NCBI GenBank assembly: GCA_945878775.1
Contig: CAMCUQ010000021.1
Location: 1-33,541, forward strand
Origin: Chthonomonas calidirosea
GTDB lineage: Bacteria > Armatimonadota > Chthonomonadetes > Chthonomonadales > Chthonomonadaceae
Reading direction: 5' to 3'
Length of the DNA: 33,541 nt
The number at the start of each line of letters is the position of its first letter. The stretch's first letter is position 1. Under the pieces are notes generated by a model. It was not told where the DNA came from. It saw only the letters and a list, made by a program, of their open reading frames with translations, and made no database searches. Below are positions 16,601 to 24,152 of this stretch, piece after piece. Position numbers and translations under genes: made by a program.

Positions 16601-16817
16601 TGCCTACTGCCTCTTCGAGGGGCTTCGTGACTTGTGACTCAACCTTGATCGAGTTCGCACCGGGGTAGACAGTCGAGACCATAAGAATTGGAATATCGGC
16701 ACGGGGGTTCAGTTCAGCGGGAAGGAGCGACCAAGCGCGTAGCCCAAGCACTGCGATTGCGAGCAGTGCCATCCAGATAAGCAATGGGCGAGCGATAGCG
16801 AGTCGGGTAAACCACAT
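13620..16817 (-). CDS. RND efflux permease, AcrB/HAE1-like
   Basis: The 1065-residue protein is a full-length RND transporter. It has a first membrane helix at about 12-30, a large periplasmic loop with the porter signature (SVYPGAN-like region at 48-56), then helices 2-6 with the proton-relay LVDDSIVILE (D418, D419). The second half repeats the layout and ends with FFDDVASRYRRR. The lysine expected in helix 10 of AcrB (K940) is arginine here (GRNAILLLD, R961). A Gly-rich insert at 258-266 follows the QSQSQA stretch. Such permeases pump hydrophobic or amphipathic molecules from the inner membrane or periplasm out through a TolC duct. Adaptor and duct genes lie directly upstream and hopanoid genes before them, so a hopanoid-derived lipid is a plausible cargo. 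The ATG at 16817 lacks a clear Shine-Dalgarno. Confidence 0.93.
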   Translation of the reverse strand: MWFTRLAIARPLLIWMALLAIAVLGLRAWSLLPAELNPRADIPILMVSTVYPGANSIKVESQVTKPLEEAVGTTPGVKEVSSNSQANISVISVEFQEGSNIESAISNVRSRIDAIRSQLPSELTYPVVAKLDINARPVVQLGMSSQSVSLRELRGLADNTIRPRLERVGGVASVQVVGGTQREIQVDIDRERLAQYGITIADVVNSLKAAGKDIPSGSVHRDSSATSVRVTGAFTTLDAIRQTQILAPQLLQSQSQARMLGGGSGLPTPAVLVSDVASVRDGKADRSEINRVNGVEGIMVAVSRSSDSNTVQVVDGVMSALKDLRVSLPSDLSVVLLNNDATMVRSALEDVNVSLVLGSVLAMVVVLLFLHNFRGTIIVSIAIPTCIIATFLVMWASNFTLNQISLLALSLSVGILVDDSIVILESITRHLGMGATPKEAAIKGRSEIGFADLTTTLVDVVVFVPIGFMGGVVGSFFKEFGLTIATATLLSLVVSFSVTPMLAARWYRSGENLEARRGLFLLLERLYRGMERLYRGLIGWALAHRLVVFVSGTLFMIVSMLVALPRLGTEFMPGIDQGLITIDIQMPAGTSLGTTDAVAKRVEVQVKPIVEVQSLVTNVGQVVGGFGTIPKQGEDFAQVTVLLKSKQSMIGALFGQKNTRARSDESVAIELRQKLSALAKENKAEIASVAVRSIQGLQRGIQFQLDGQDLTSLFQYARTVKEKIASIPGVIDPQLSVRTGQPEITAVVESRKSSEFGIPVNLAGSIVRDSLTGNTDTIYQEANHDYPIRIRLQEDQRNSLTDIQNMVVGSDPNGGNQPILLSDVATIERQVAPANIERHNGLRSVMVTANLSAEGALNDVAGGFRKALDSVPHEGITYSEAGDAKAMVENVPHFVFALGLAVILVYVVTASLFNSLLMPFVIMFTLPMALIGAFVALVMTGDTLSLVSGIGIIMLLGLMGRNAILLLDYTNTLRGRGVAKREALIEAGATRLRPILMTTTSTIVGMLPIALRIGEAAELRAPMAVVVIGGLLVSTVLTLVMIPVIYSFFDDVASRYRRRFGEGDG

Positions 16818-16857
16818 AGCGATTTAGAGACAATCTAGGGCGGAGAGAATGCCAGCC

Positions 16858-18159
16858 CTATGGCTTTAATACTGAAGAGACGAAGAGAAGGCGAGCAATT
16901 TGCCCTGGCACAACATTCACTCTCTCCATAAAATCAAATTTGACACGGAACGTGCGCCCATCTGGTTCTGCAACAACAGGCAACTCCTTCAAAACGATAC
17001 CATATACCCGTTTAGGTAGTGTGTCGAACTGCACCGTACCTTTCATTCCAAGATGCAGCTTCGCCAAATGTTGTGCCGTTGCCAGTGCCTCAATATGAAG
17101 TCTTTGCGTGGAAATTACAGTCAGGAGTGGCATACCGGGTTGAGCGGTCTCCCCATTGCGTGCTTGAAGTCCTGTCACAATACCGGATATGGGTGCGACC
17201 AGCCGAAATGCGCTCCGTGCCTCCTGAAGCCCGGCAACCACAGAACGCGCTTGAACGACACCCGCTTGAGCCGTCGCTATCTCCCTCTCTGCCGTGGCGA
17301 GAATGGCGCTACGCCCCTGTTTTGCGCTAAGAACCCCCTCTTCTGCCTGTCGAACCCCTTCAGTTGCCGTCTCAATGTCTTTCTCTGTCAAGGAAATTCG
17401 GTAAGACAGTTCACGGGAAGGTCCCGCATCCAAACGCTTTCGCTGTGTCCGTGCAGTAGAAAGATCAGAAACAGCGATACGCTCTTGGTTTCTTGCCGCT
17501 TCCAGATCATTCCGTGCCACACCACCAACTTTGGCAAGCTCTTCAAGGCTTTGGCGGGTGCGCTTCGCCAGTTTCACGCCCTCATCCGCTTTCTTAATCC
17601 CCTCTTCTGCCAAACGTTTCTCCGTCTCAATGTCAGAAACCAGAGCCTCTTTCGCTATCTTTGCCTGCTGCAATTTAATCTGTGCCTGACGCAAACCCGC
17701 TTGGGCTGTAGCGATGTCGGAATCGGCTTTTACCTTTTGCGCGGACTTACCAACCTCTGCCCTCTGCCTTTGCGAGATTGACGTATTCACCGCCTCCATT
17801 GCAGTTCGCTCTTGCGCTATAACATCGGAAGCATCCAATTGAATGAGTGGTGCTTGTGCTTGAACAGACTGTCCCTCAACAACATAAACCGTCACAATTC
17901 GAGCGGGCATTCGCATAGAGAGGGCGGACTTGGAGCTAGACGTAACTGTGCCTGTGAGTCGAAACGCAGATTCGCTGTCCGAGGTAACCGCGCTCTCTTT
18001 GGAAGAGGTTAGCGAGCCCGTATCTTGCGGTTTCGGCTTAGGATTATCCTGTGCCGAAGAACGTACCTCTCCCACCGCTCTAGGACGCATCTGAATGGCT
18101 AGCAAAAAAAGCAAAAAAAGAAATACTGCGCCGCCTCCAACAAGGAATCGCCCTTTCAC
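16858..18159 (-). CDS. RND pump periplasmic adaptor (HlyD/AcrA family)
   Basis: The 433-residue protein has one N-terminal membrane anchor (residues 5-23) and a Pro/Ser-rich linker. The first lipoyl half follows (ARIVTVYVVEGQSVQ, 86-100), then a very long Ala/Gln/Glu/Lys-rich helical hairpin from about 112 to 315. The second lipoyl half is FRLVAPISGIVTGL...GMPLLTV (318-348), followed by a beta-barrel. The hairpin, about 200 residues, is longer than in AcrA and would reach far towards the outer membrane. The GTG start overlaps the TolC stop as GTGA with GAGGT upstream, so the pump subunits are translated together. It bridges the RND permease and the outer membrane duct. Confidence 0.9.
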   Translation of the reverse strand: MKGRFLVGGGAVFLFLLFLLAIQMRPRAVGEVRSSAQDNPKPKPQDTGSLTSSKESAVTSDSESAFRLTGTVTSSSKSALSMRMPARIVTVYVVEGQSVQAQAPLIQLDASDVIAQERTAMEAVNTSISQRQRAEVGKSAQKVKADSDIATAQAGLRQAQIKLQQAKIAKEALVSDIETEKRLAEEGIKKADEGVKLAKRTRQSLEELAKVGGVARNDLEAARNQERIAVSDLSTARTQRKRLDAGPSRELSYRISLTEKDIETATEGVRQAEEGVLSAKQGRSAILATAEREIATAQAGVVQARSVVAGLQEARSAFRLVAPISGIVTGLQARNGETAQPGMPLLTVISTQRLHIEALATAQHLAKLHLGMKGTVQFDTLPKRVYGIVLKELPVVAEPDGRTFRVKFDFMERVNVVPGQIARLLFVSSVLKP

Positions 18160-19493
18160 GGCTTACCTCGTTTCAGATCTGACAGAATATACGAAGAGAG
18201 GGTTGTCTCTCCATAGGAGTGCTCAAATTCTGCAACCGCTGTGAGAACATCATACTGCGTTTGCGTGCGTCTCGTCCGCGCCATGCGCGTTTTCCGTTGT
18301 GCCTCTTGGAGTTCAAGCGCAGTCCCCTTGCCCACCCGATACGCCGCCTCAGCAACCCGTTCCAACCCTTCTGCTTCTACCAATTGGGGCAAACTCAGCT
18401 CCCGCAGATCGGCACTCTCACGCAATTTGAACCATGCAGAGCGCACTTCCAGCGCAATCCCCTGCTTTACATTCTCCACCATAACCTCCAAGCGGTTGGT
18501 TTGTGCCTTCGCCTCCATTACATCTAGGTTCTTACGCCCACCATCCCAAAATGGCAGACGCATCTCAAGAGTGGTCGCCATATAGTTTTCGGGCATGAGC
18601 GCAGTAGGGGTTTGTCGTACCCATTGCCAGCGAAGACTAAACGTCGGATGATTCTGAAGTTTCGCTAGCGAAATACCGAGTCGAGAAGATTTCAGGTTCT
18701 GTACGAGGGAGAGAATCTCTGGGCGTCTCTGAAGTGCAAGCTCAATAGCGGCATCTGGAGAGGTTGGAATAGTGGGTTCAAGAGAGAATTGCTTTAGAGT
18801 GCGCGGGGCAAGAGACGCACTATTCAGCCACCTGTTCAGGTTTGCCAGTGCCAATACCCGCCCGTTCTCTGCCTTCCGAAGCTCCGTTTGCACCTCAGCC
18901 AATTGGGCATCAGCCGTCAGCATATCCACAGGCTTCGCCAGTCCAGATTCGATCTGCTTTCGGATAAGGGCAGAATAACGCTCTGCCGAAGCGAGGGCAT
19001 CCTGTGCTATTTGTATCCCCGCGCCTGCCCGAAACCAATCGATGTAGGCTTTACGAACCGCAAGAATAACCTCGTACAACTCCTTACGATAGTCCCAATC
19101 GACGCTCTCACGTTGCGCCAGATACCGATGTTTAGCTTCGGCATAGCCGGGGCGGTACAGCACCTGCTCAAATGTGAAGTCGAGTCTCGCATAGGTATCG
19201 GGAAGAAAGACAGCGTTGGTTCCATTCACACGGGGAAAGGTGACTCTTGAGCCTTGCGTCGTACCAGAGCCAGTAACGTCCAAAGTGGGACGCCCATTGG
19301 GCTTTTCACGCTCTACTTTCACGAGGTTCGCCTCCCTTGTCAGGCGTGCCAGAACCGCTTGGTGGCTCTCCTTCAATGCAAGACGTAAAACCTCCTCCAA
19401 GCCAAGCGATTCCTGTTGCGCCTTGCAAGGGTATAGAGATACCACGATGCACAGGAGAGACAACGCTGTCGTTAAAAGAAGTGAGGATTTCAT
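18156..19493 (-). CDS. TolC family outer membrane efflux protein
   Basis: The 445-residue product has a signal peptide (SSLLLTTALSLLCIVVSLYPCKAQ). Two repeats of the outer-membrane efflux protein domain follow: long amphipathic Ala-rich helices ('IEXGLAKPVDMLTADAQLAEVQTELRKAE'-like region near 180-210, and GKGTALELQEAQRKTR in the second half). They are separated by short strands such as LEMRLPFWDGG. This is the duct of a tripartite pump. It starts only 3 bp after the hpnG stop and runs into the adaptor gene with a 4-bp overlap, tying the pump to the hopanoid genes. A lipobox is not obvious, although a Cys precedes the cleavage site. Confidence 0.9.
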   Translation of the reverse strand: MKSSLLLTTALSLLCIVVSLYPCKAQQESLGLEEVLRLALKESHQAVLARLTREANLVKVEREKPNGRPTLDVTGSGTTQGSRVTFPRVNGTNAVFLPDTYARLDFTFEQVLYRPGYAEAKHRYLAQRESVDWDYRKELYEVILAVRKAYIDWFRAGAGIQIAQDALASAERYSALIRKQIESGLAKPVDMLTADAQLAEVQTELRKAENGRVLALANLNRWLNSASLAPRTLKQFSLEPTIPTSPDAAIELALQRRPEILSLVQNLKSSRLGISLAKLQNHPTFSLRWQWVRQTPTALMPENYMATTLEMRLPFWDGGRKNLDVMEAKAQTNRLEVMVENVKQGIALEVRSAWFKLRESADLRELSLPQLVEAEGLERVAEAAYRVGKGTALELQEAQRKTRMARTRRTQTQYDVLTAVAEFEHSYGETTLSSYILSDLKRGKP

Positions 19494-19496
19494 CAG

Positions 19497-20210
19497 TTAT
19501 CCCGGAAATGTATTCAAAAAGGGAACGAGGAACTCTTTCAGCAGTCGGGCTCCACGCGAAGAGTGTCTGCCCAAGCGAATCAAACTCGGAATTAACCACG
19601 GTCGGAGTAGAACCCCCATGGCTATCTTCCCCCTATCTGGGTTGCCACATTCATCAGCAAAAGCGTTAAAGTCAATGGGAAGAGGTTGCTCCGCGCCATC
19701 TGTAACCACCCGCACCCCCATCCACCGCAATCCACACTCATTTGCCGTGCGTGCCGCCGAGTAGGTCTCCATATCCACTGCGATTGCGCCCGATTCCCGA
19801 TGACACTGGGCTTTCTCTTCCACAGAGACCAAAACGCGAGGCACAGACACCATCGCCCCTCGGAGCATACGACTGCCGGTTATACGAACGGACTCCGCTG
19901 CCTCTAACAACAGGGAGTCCGCCTTAAGCACTTCACCATTTCTGTTAGCAGTACAGACGCTCTCCACGACGACAAGGCTTCCAACAACAGCCTCGGAAAC
20001 CAAGCCACCACAAAAGCCAATGACGATGAGCGAACCTGCATTACCATAACGTTCTACTATTTTGTGTACAGCAACTTCCGTGTTTTTGGCTCCAACACCC
20101 GATACCGTCACAGAACCACAAAGAGAGCCAGCAACACCAAAAAATGGCTTCGCCTCGTCGGGAAGAGCAAAAAGCACGTGCGCGTTAGGGCGTAAAGCGT
20201 CTGCTGACAT
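19497..20210 (-). CDS. hpnG: Hopanoid-associated nucleoside phosphorylase HpnG
   Basis: The 237-residue protein has the nucleoside phosphorylase pattern: GVGAKNTE near 38-45, VIGFCGGL at 63-70, the base/ribose-binding AVDMETY (E148) and VVTDGA with the catalytic-type D171. In hopanoid biosynthesis HpnG removes adenine from adenosylhopane to give ribosylhopane, the precursor of bacteriohopanetetrol-type lipids. The assignment depends on its place 6 bp after ispH, in a run with hpnH and hpnA; alone it could be read as an MTA/SAH nucleosidase or general phosphorylase. Its start ATG sits just after AGGT, within coupling distance of the ispH stop. Confidence 0.85.
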   Translation of the reverse strand: MSADALRPNAHVLFALPDEAKPFFGVAGSLCGSVTVSGVGAKNTEVAVHKIVERYGNAGSLIVIGFCGGLVSEAVVGSLVVVESVCTANRNGEVLKADSLLLEAAESVRITGSRMLRGAMVSVPRVLVSVEEKAQCHRESGAIAVDMETYSAARTANECGLRWMGVRVVTDGAEQPLPIDFNAFADECGNPDRGKIAMGVLLRPWLIPSLIRLGRHSSRGARLLKEFLVPFLNTFPG

Positions 20211-20216
20211 TCAAAC

Positions 20217-21104
20217 CTAGACCGCGTTCAACACGGGTATCGCTTCCGCATCCCACGTTAAAAGCTTCACCTTAACCGCCTCAACAAGGTCTTCCGGTGT
20301 TGAAAGCCCCGAAGCCAACCCGATCACCGCAGAATCCACAAATATCTCTGGAAGTAGCTCTTCAGCACTCTGAACATGAACCGTCTTAGGATTATAGTGG
20401 CGACACAGTGCCGCGAGTTCCATCGTGTTCGCGCTTGTGCGAGAACCCACAACGATCATCATATCGACTTTTTGCGCCAGTTGAATCGCGTCGTCTTGGC
20501 GGTTCTGCACAGGACGACAGATCGTATTGATGATCCGTATCTCTTTGCACATCATCAGCATCTCGTTCACGATCTTATTGCACAGTTCCAGGGCGTGCGT
20601 CGTCTGAAAGATAACCCCAATTTTCCGCATCAGCTTGTACTGCGCCTTCGCCTCATAAAGCTCCTCAATATTGTCTATCACGAGTGCTGGCTGTTGCAGT
20701 GCCCCGCAGATACCCTTGATCTCGGCATGATTATGATCCCCAATAATCACAACCTGATACCCATCTTGCTCCAGAGTCTGGGCGGCTTCCTGCGCCCGCA
20801 AAACAATGGGACAAGTGGCATCGACAATCTCAATCCCACGTGCGTGCGCCTCTTGAATTTTAGCCTTCGGCAGCCCATGCGCCCGAATGATCATGGTTCC
20901 GCCCTTTTCACCCTCGTATTCATCGACCTTACGAAGCCCCTTACCCTCCAGCTCATCGGTAACACGCTTGTTATGCACAAGATCACCCAAAATAAAGACC
21001 TCTTGCTTCTCCGCAAGTGCCTGCCGTGTCAGGTTAATGGCTCGCTTCACACCAAAGCAGAAGCCAACCTCTTTTGCCATAATCACTTTACGTTTCGTCT
21101 TCAA
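20217..21104 (-). CDS. ispH: 4-hydroxy-3-methylbut-2-enyl diphosphate reductase (IspH/LytB)
   Basis: The 295-residue enzyme carries the three [4Fe-4S] cysteines in their usual contexts: GFCFGV (C16), DATCPI (C98) and NTICRPVQNRQ (C196). It also has the active-site HNHAEIKG (H126, E128) and IGLASGLSTPEDLV near the end. It makes IPP and DMAPP from HMBPP, the last step of the MEP pathway, and so supplies isoprenoid units for squalene and hopanoids. The TTG at 21104 is the likely start because AAGGAG lies 9 nt before it; the in-frame ATG eight codons later has none. It lies between hpnA and hpnG, so isoprenoid supply is tied to hopanoid tailoring. Whether it is the genome's only ispH cannot be seen. 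Confidence 0.95.
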   Translation of the reverse strand: MKTKRKVIMAKEVGFCFGVKRAINLTRQALAEKQEVFILGDLVHNKRVTDELEGKGLRKVDEYEGEKGGTMIIRAHGLPKAKIQEAHARGIEIVDATCPIVLRAQEAAQTLEQDGYQVVIIGDHNHAEIKGICGALQQPALVIDNIEELYEAKAQYKLMRKIGVIFQTTHALELCNKIVNEMLMMCKEIRIINTICRPVQNRQDDAIQLAQKVDMMIVVGSRTSANTMELAALCRHYNPKTVHVQSAEELLPEIFVDSAVIGLASGLSTPEDLVEAVKVKLLTWDAEAIPVLNAV

Positions 21105-21118
21105 CTATCCTAGCTCCT

Positions 21119-21157
21119 TCCGGTTTGAAAGACCGGAGAATAGACGCAGTGCGCGTC
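21119..21157. other. Two small hairpins in the hpnA-ispH gap
   Basis: The gap holds TCCGGT/ACCGGA (21119-21124 with 21132-21137) and GACGC/GCGTC (21143-21147 with 21153-21157). The first lies right against the AAGGAG of ispH. Neither is followed by a U-tract on the minus strand, so they more likely affect mRNA stability or ispH translation than end transcription. The stems are short and may be chance. Confidence 0.3.
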
Positions 21158-21164
21158 GTCAATG

Positions 21165-22163
21165 CTACTTTACATACCCATTGGCACGAAACCAAACGAC
21201 TGCCCGTCGCAATGCTTCATCAACAGGGGATTGAGGCAGTCCCAATTCATGCACCGCTTTGGACGCATCGAAAAACATCTGATACTTCGCCATTTTCACC
21301 CCTTCAAAAGGGTGCGCGGGAGCACGATGGAGCAGTTTTGTCGCCACAAGGTTTTCAATTCCTACCGCCACATAAGCAACGGCATAGGGCATTTTCACCC
21401 TCGGAGCAGGAATACCTGTTATCTCGGCAAGCATCTGCAATATCTGTTGCAACGACAGATTCCGATTTCCAAGTATGTATCGCTCACCGGGCTTCCCACG
21501 TTCCCCCGCAAGCAAAGTCCCCTCCGCCACATCTCGCACATCGATCAAGTTCAAGCCTGTATCGACATAGGCAGGCATCCTACGATTCAAAAAATCGACA
21601 ATGATCTGCCCTGTTGGAGTAGGTTTAATATCCTGCTCTCCCACGGGAGTGCTTGGGTTCGTAATGACGACAGGTAAACCCTTCTCAACAAACGAACGCG
21701 CCTCCTGCTCGGCAAGAAACTTCGACCGCTTGTAGTGCCCGATCATACTTGTCTCAGAAACGGGCGTCGTCTCATTGCCCAGTGTCCCATCTTTTGGGAT
21801 ACCTAAAGCCCCGACAGTGCTCGTATAGACGACTTTGGAGACTCCAGCCTCCAAAGCCACCTGCAATAAAGCTCGCGTCCCCTCGATATTGGTGCGGTAA
21901 AGCTCCTGCGGATCACGCGCCCAAAGCCGATAATCTGCAGCAACATGGTAAAGCGCATCACAACCTTGAATAGCGTTTTGCAAGGACGCAGGATCGCACA
22001 GATCGCCCGACACAATCTCCAAAAGGCGCGGATCAAGAGAAAGCAAGTTCTCTTTTCGACTGTTCGGGCGTGCCAATGCCCGCACAGAAGTTCCTCGCTC
22101 AACCAATAGACGTGCCACATGAGAGCCAACAAAGCCCGTTCCGCCCGTTACAAGTGCTTTCAA
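21165..22163 (-). CDS. hpnA: Hopanoid-associated sugar epimerase HpnA (extended SDR)
   Basis: The 332-residue protein is an extended short-chain dehydrogenase/reductase: GGTGFVG at 7-13, S115 and the catalytic Y144-x3-K148 (YKRSK). The block YHVAADYRLWARDP (72-85) is characteristic of HpnA as I remember it. HpnA occurs in many hopanoid clusters and is thought to act on the sugar-derived side chain, but its reaction is not settled. The start is a TTG at 22163, 10 bp after the hpnH stop, with only a weak AGG upstream, so it probably depends on translation of hpnH. Dihydroflavonol reductase-like enzymes are the nearest look-alikes. Confidence 0.87.
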   Translation of the reverse strand: MKALVTGGTGFVGSHVARLLVERGTSVRALARPNSRKENLLSLDPRLLEIVSGDLCDPASLQNAIQGCDALYHVAADYRLWARDPQELYRTNIEGTRALLQVALEAGVSKVVYTSTVGALGIPKDGTLGNETTPVSETSMIGHYKRSKFLAEQEARSFVEKGLPVVITNPSTPVGEQDIKPTPTGQIIVDFLNRRMPAYVDTGLNLIDVRDVAEGTLLAGERGKPGERYILGNRNLSLQQILQMLAEITGIPAPRVKMPYAVAYVAVGIENLVATKLLHRAPAHPFEGVKMAKYQMFFDASKAVHELGLPQSPVDEALRRAVVWFRANGYVK

Positions 22164-22173
22164 AACAGCTTGC

Positions 22174-23178
22174 CTACTTGCTCATTGACCATGTTGCAAG
22201 CTGAAGTATCCCCTTCATGGATTTCATCGCCTCTGCAACCGCGCTATGCTCAAACCCACTGTGCATCTTGCAGTTTTGGCACTGATGGTCTTGACGAGAT
22301 TCCCAGTACTCCCAGTTCGTATCATTCCAGAAGGAACTATACTCCTTATGGAAGCCAGCATCACCCACCAAATAGCAGGGAGCCTTCCAACCCATCGGGG
22401 TATAGTTCACGGTGGACCAAGGGGCGCAAGGAAGCTCACGCATCCCTGCCGCAAACTCCAAGAACATAGGGGTAGCATTGACCCTATACTTGGGGGAGAA
22501 GTCCTTGATCTTTTTGAACTTGGTATGAATCTGCTCTTTGGTCAAGAAGATTTCACGGTCCACACTCTCGTACTCATAACCAGGAGAGATCAGAATACCG
22601 TTCGCGTTCAACTCATCAACCATTTTGCAAAGGTCTTCAACCTCCTCAACCTGCGTCTCTTTGTAGACAGTCGTGTTGATGAAGGTGTAGTAGCCCCGCT
22701 CACGTGCTTTGCGTATGGCGTCTACTGCCTTGTCAAAAACGCCCGCACGGTTGCAAACATAATCATGCGTCTCACGCATCCCATCTAGGTGAATCATTAA
22801 AAAGAGGTGCGGGCTTGGCGGAATGACATCGAAAACCTTCTCTTCCAACTTGATCGCGTTGGTACAGATAATGATGTACTTGCCCCGTGCGATAAGCCCT
22901 TCAACTAACTCTTTCAATTCAGGGTAGAGCGTAGGCTCACCACCACAAATATTGATGATGGGTGCGCCACAGTCATCAACCGCCTTAAAGCACGTCTCAA
23001 GCGACATGCGATCCTTCAACTTTCCTGTATGTCGCTCTACAGAGCAGCCAATACAGGCGAGGTTACAGGTATAGAGAGGTTCTAGCATGAGAACCGTGGG
23101 GTATCGTTTATGCCCAGCACGCTCCATCTTACTACGGTGTCGTGCCTGCGCCATGGTAAAACCGATAGGATAACGCAT
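22174..23178 (-). CDS. hpnH: Adenosylhopane synthase HpnH, radical SAM enzyme
   Basis: The 334-residue protein has the radical SAM cluster motif C38-x3-C42-x2-C45 (TCNLACIGC), the SAM-binding GGEPTLYPE and a C-terminal DUF3463-type domain from about residue 245. The family adds the 5'-deoxyadenosyl group of SAM to diploptene, making adenosylhopane, the first step of all extended hopanoids. Near the end, C300 and C303 are followed by MHSGFE. The family members I recall read MHCG, so one conserved Cys is probably Ser307 here. It is the first gene of the leftward operon, with an extended -10 promoter about 95 bp upstream and AGAGGA before the ATG. Squalene-hopene cyclase is not in the window. 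Confidence 0.92.
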   Translation of the reverse strand: MRYPIGFTMAQARHRSKMERAGHKRYPTVLMLEPLYTCNLACIGCSVERHTGKLKDRMSLETCFKAVDDCGAPIINICGGEPTLYPELKELVEGLIARGKYIIICTNAIKLEEKVFDVIPPSPHLFLMIHLDGMRETHDYVCNRAGVFDKAVDAIRKARERGYYTFINTTVYKETQVEEVEDLCKMVDELNANGILISPGYEYESVDREIFLTKEQIHTKFKKIKDFSPKYRVNATPMFLEFAAGMRELPCAPWSTVNYTPMGWKAPCYLVGDAGFHKEYSSFWNDTNWEYWESRQDHQCQNCKMHSGFEHSAVAEAMKSMKGILQLATWSMSK

Positions 23179-23273
23179 CGATTGTCCTCTTTCTTGTCAT
23201 CCTGTTCGTCACTTGTTATCACCAATCGCTACGTGACGAGGAGTACGCAATAAGTCAAAATTAACTGGAATAG

Positions 23274-23279
23274 ATTATA
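23274..23279 (-). promoter_or_regulatory. Extended -10 promoter of the hopanoid/pump operon
   Basis: The minus strand reads TGGTATAAT, a perfect extended -10 element. A TTGTAT 16 nt upstream is a weak -35. Transcription would start near 23267, giving an 89-nt leader before hpnH. That leader contains an inverted repeat CGTCAC/GTGACG (23207-23212 and 23233-23238) of unknown meaning. Confidence 0.6.
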
Positions 23280-23342
23280 CCAGCAACGAGAGAAAATACA
23301 ATACCGTTTCGGCAAGGAGAAACAGAACCTCGTGCAGAATAG

Positions 23343-23367
23343 ACCTCTAATCATAGACTTTAGAGGT
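23343..23367 (+). promoter_or_regulatory. Hairpin that pairs off the Shine-Dalgarno of the TIM-barrel gene
   Basis: ACCTCTAA (23343-23350) pairs perfectly with TTAGAGGT (23360-23367) across a 9-nt loop. The 3' arm contains GAGG, the ribosome binding site, 8 nt before the ATG at 23375. Closed, the hairpin would lower translation. It may be a simple thermosensitive or protein-controlled switch, or chance. Confidence 0.4.
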
Positions 23368-23374
23368 AAACCCC

Positions 23375-24148
23375 ATGCGAATTAGCTGTTGTGCCTATTC
23401 TTACCGCCAAGCCCTACAAGCCGGTACGCTCTCTCTTTTCGACTTTATCCAATTATGTCGTGAGATCGGCTTTGATGGTGTTGAGCTGACTTCCTACTAT
23501 TTTGCCACCACAGAGCGAAGCTATCTCAATGAGGTCAAGCGGTTTTGCCACAAAGAGGGAGTCCTCATATCCGGTACGGCAGTTGGTAACAACTTCGCGA
23601 ATACCGACGCCACGGAGCGACGCAAGCACGTTGACATGACCAAAAGCTGGATCGATCACTCCGTAGTTTTGGGCGCACCAACCATTCGAGTATTTGCGGG
23701 TCATCTCAACAAAGAGACCGTTCGCGAAGAGGCTTTCCAAAACGTTGCGGAAGCCCTTAAAGAGTGCGCGGAATACGCTTGGGAACGTGGAATTCTGCTG
23801 GCACTTGAAAACCATGACGGATTGACGGCAACGGGAGCCGATGTCCTACGCCTCTATCACGCTGTTGATCACAAAGGACTTGGGATCAATGCAGATATGG
23901 GCAATTTTGTCGGTAACATCTATCCCGAAATTGAGATCGTTGCCCCCTACTCCGTCGCGACACATGCCAAAGTGACAGCAAGAGGTGCAGAGACAGGAAC
24001 ACATTTCCCCGTAGACTACAAAACAGTACGCACAATACTGGACAATGCAAACTACCGTGGTTGGATTGCCGTAGAATACGAGGATCAAGAGCCAGCCGAC
24101 GAGGCGGTTCCAAGATTCTTTACAGAGTTACAGTCCGCCTTCGCATAA
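23375..24148 (+). CDS. Sugar phosphate isomerase/epimerase-like TIM-barrel protein
   Basis: The 257-residue product has the xylose-isomerase-like TIM-barrel fold (AP-endonuclease-2 family). The expected divalent metal set is visible: E145 (LALENHDG), D174 (INADMGN), H197 (ATHAK) and E234 (VEYED). Members isomerise or epimerise keto-sugars, act on inosose, or decarboxylate 3-oxo-isoapionate (OiaC). The last is of interest given the apionate operon elsewhere in the window, but this gene is 18 kb away and sequence alone does not support it. It stands alone, divergent from hpnH, with a clear GAGG ribosome site inside a hairpin. Confidence 0.82.
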   Translation: MRISCCAYSYRQALQAGTLSLFDFIQLCREIGFDGVELTSYYFATTERSYLNEVKRFCHKEGVLISGTAVGNNFANTDATERRKHVDMTKSWIDHSVVLGAPTIRVFAGHLNKETVREEAFQNVAEALKECAEYAWERGILLALENHDGLTATGADVLRLYHAVDHKGLGINADMGNFVGNIYPEIEIVAPYSVATHAKVTARGAETGTHFPVDYKTVRTILDNANYRGWIAVEYEDQEPADEAVPRFFTELQSAFA

Positions 24149-24152
24149 TTCC

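Noticed and set aside
13620-16817. RND permease as a heavy-metal exporter
   Set aside because: The helix-4 motif LVDDSIVILE and overall pattern are of the AcrB/HAE1 type; no metal-site motif of CusA was seen.
20376-21113. A 245-codon open frame antisense to ispH
   Set aside because: ispH has all cluster cysteines on the other strand; the antisense product shows no recognisable motif.
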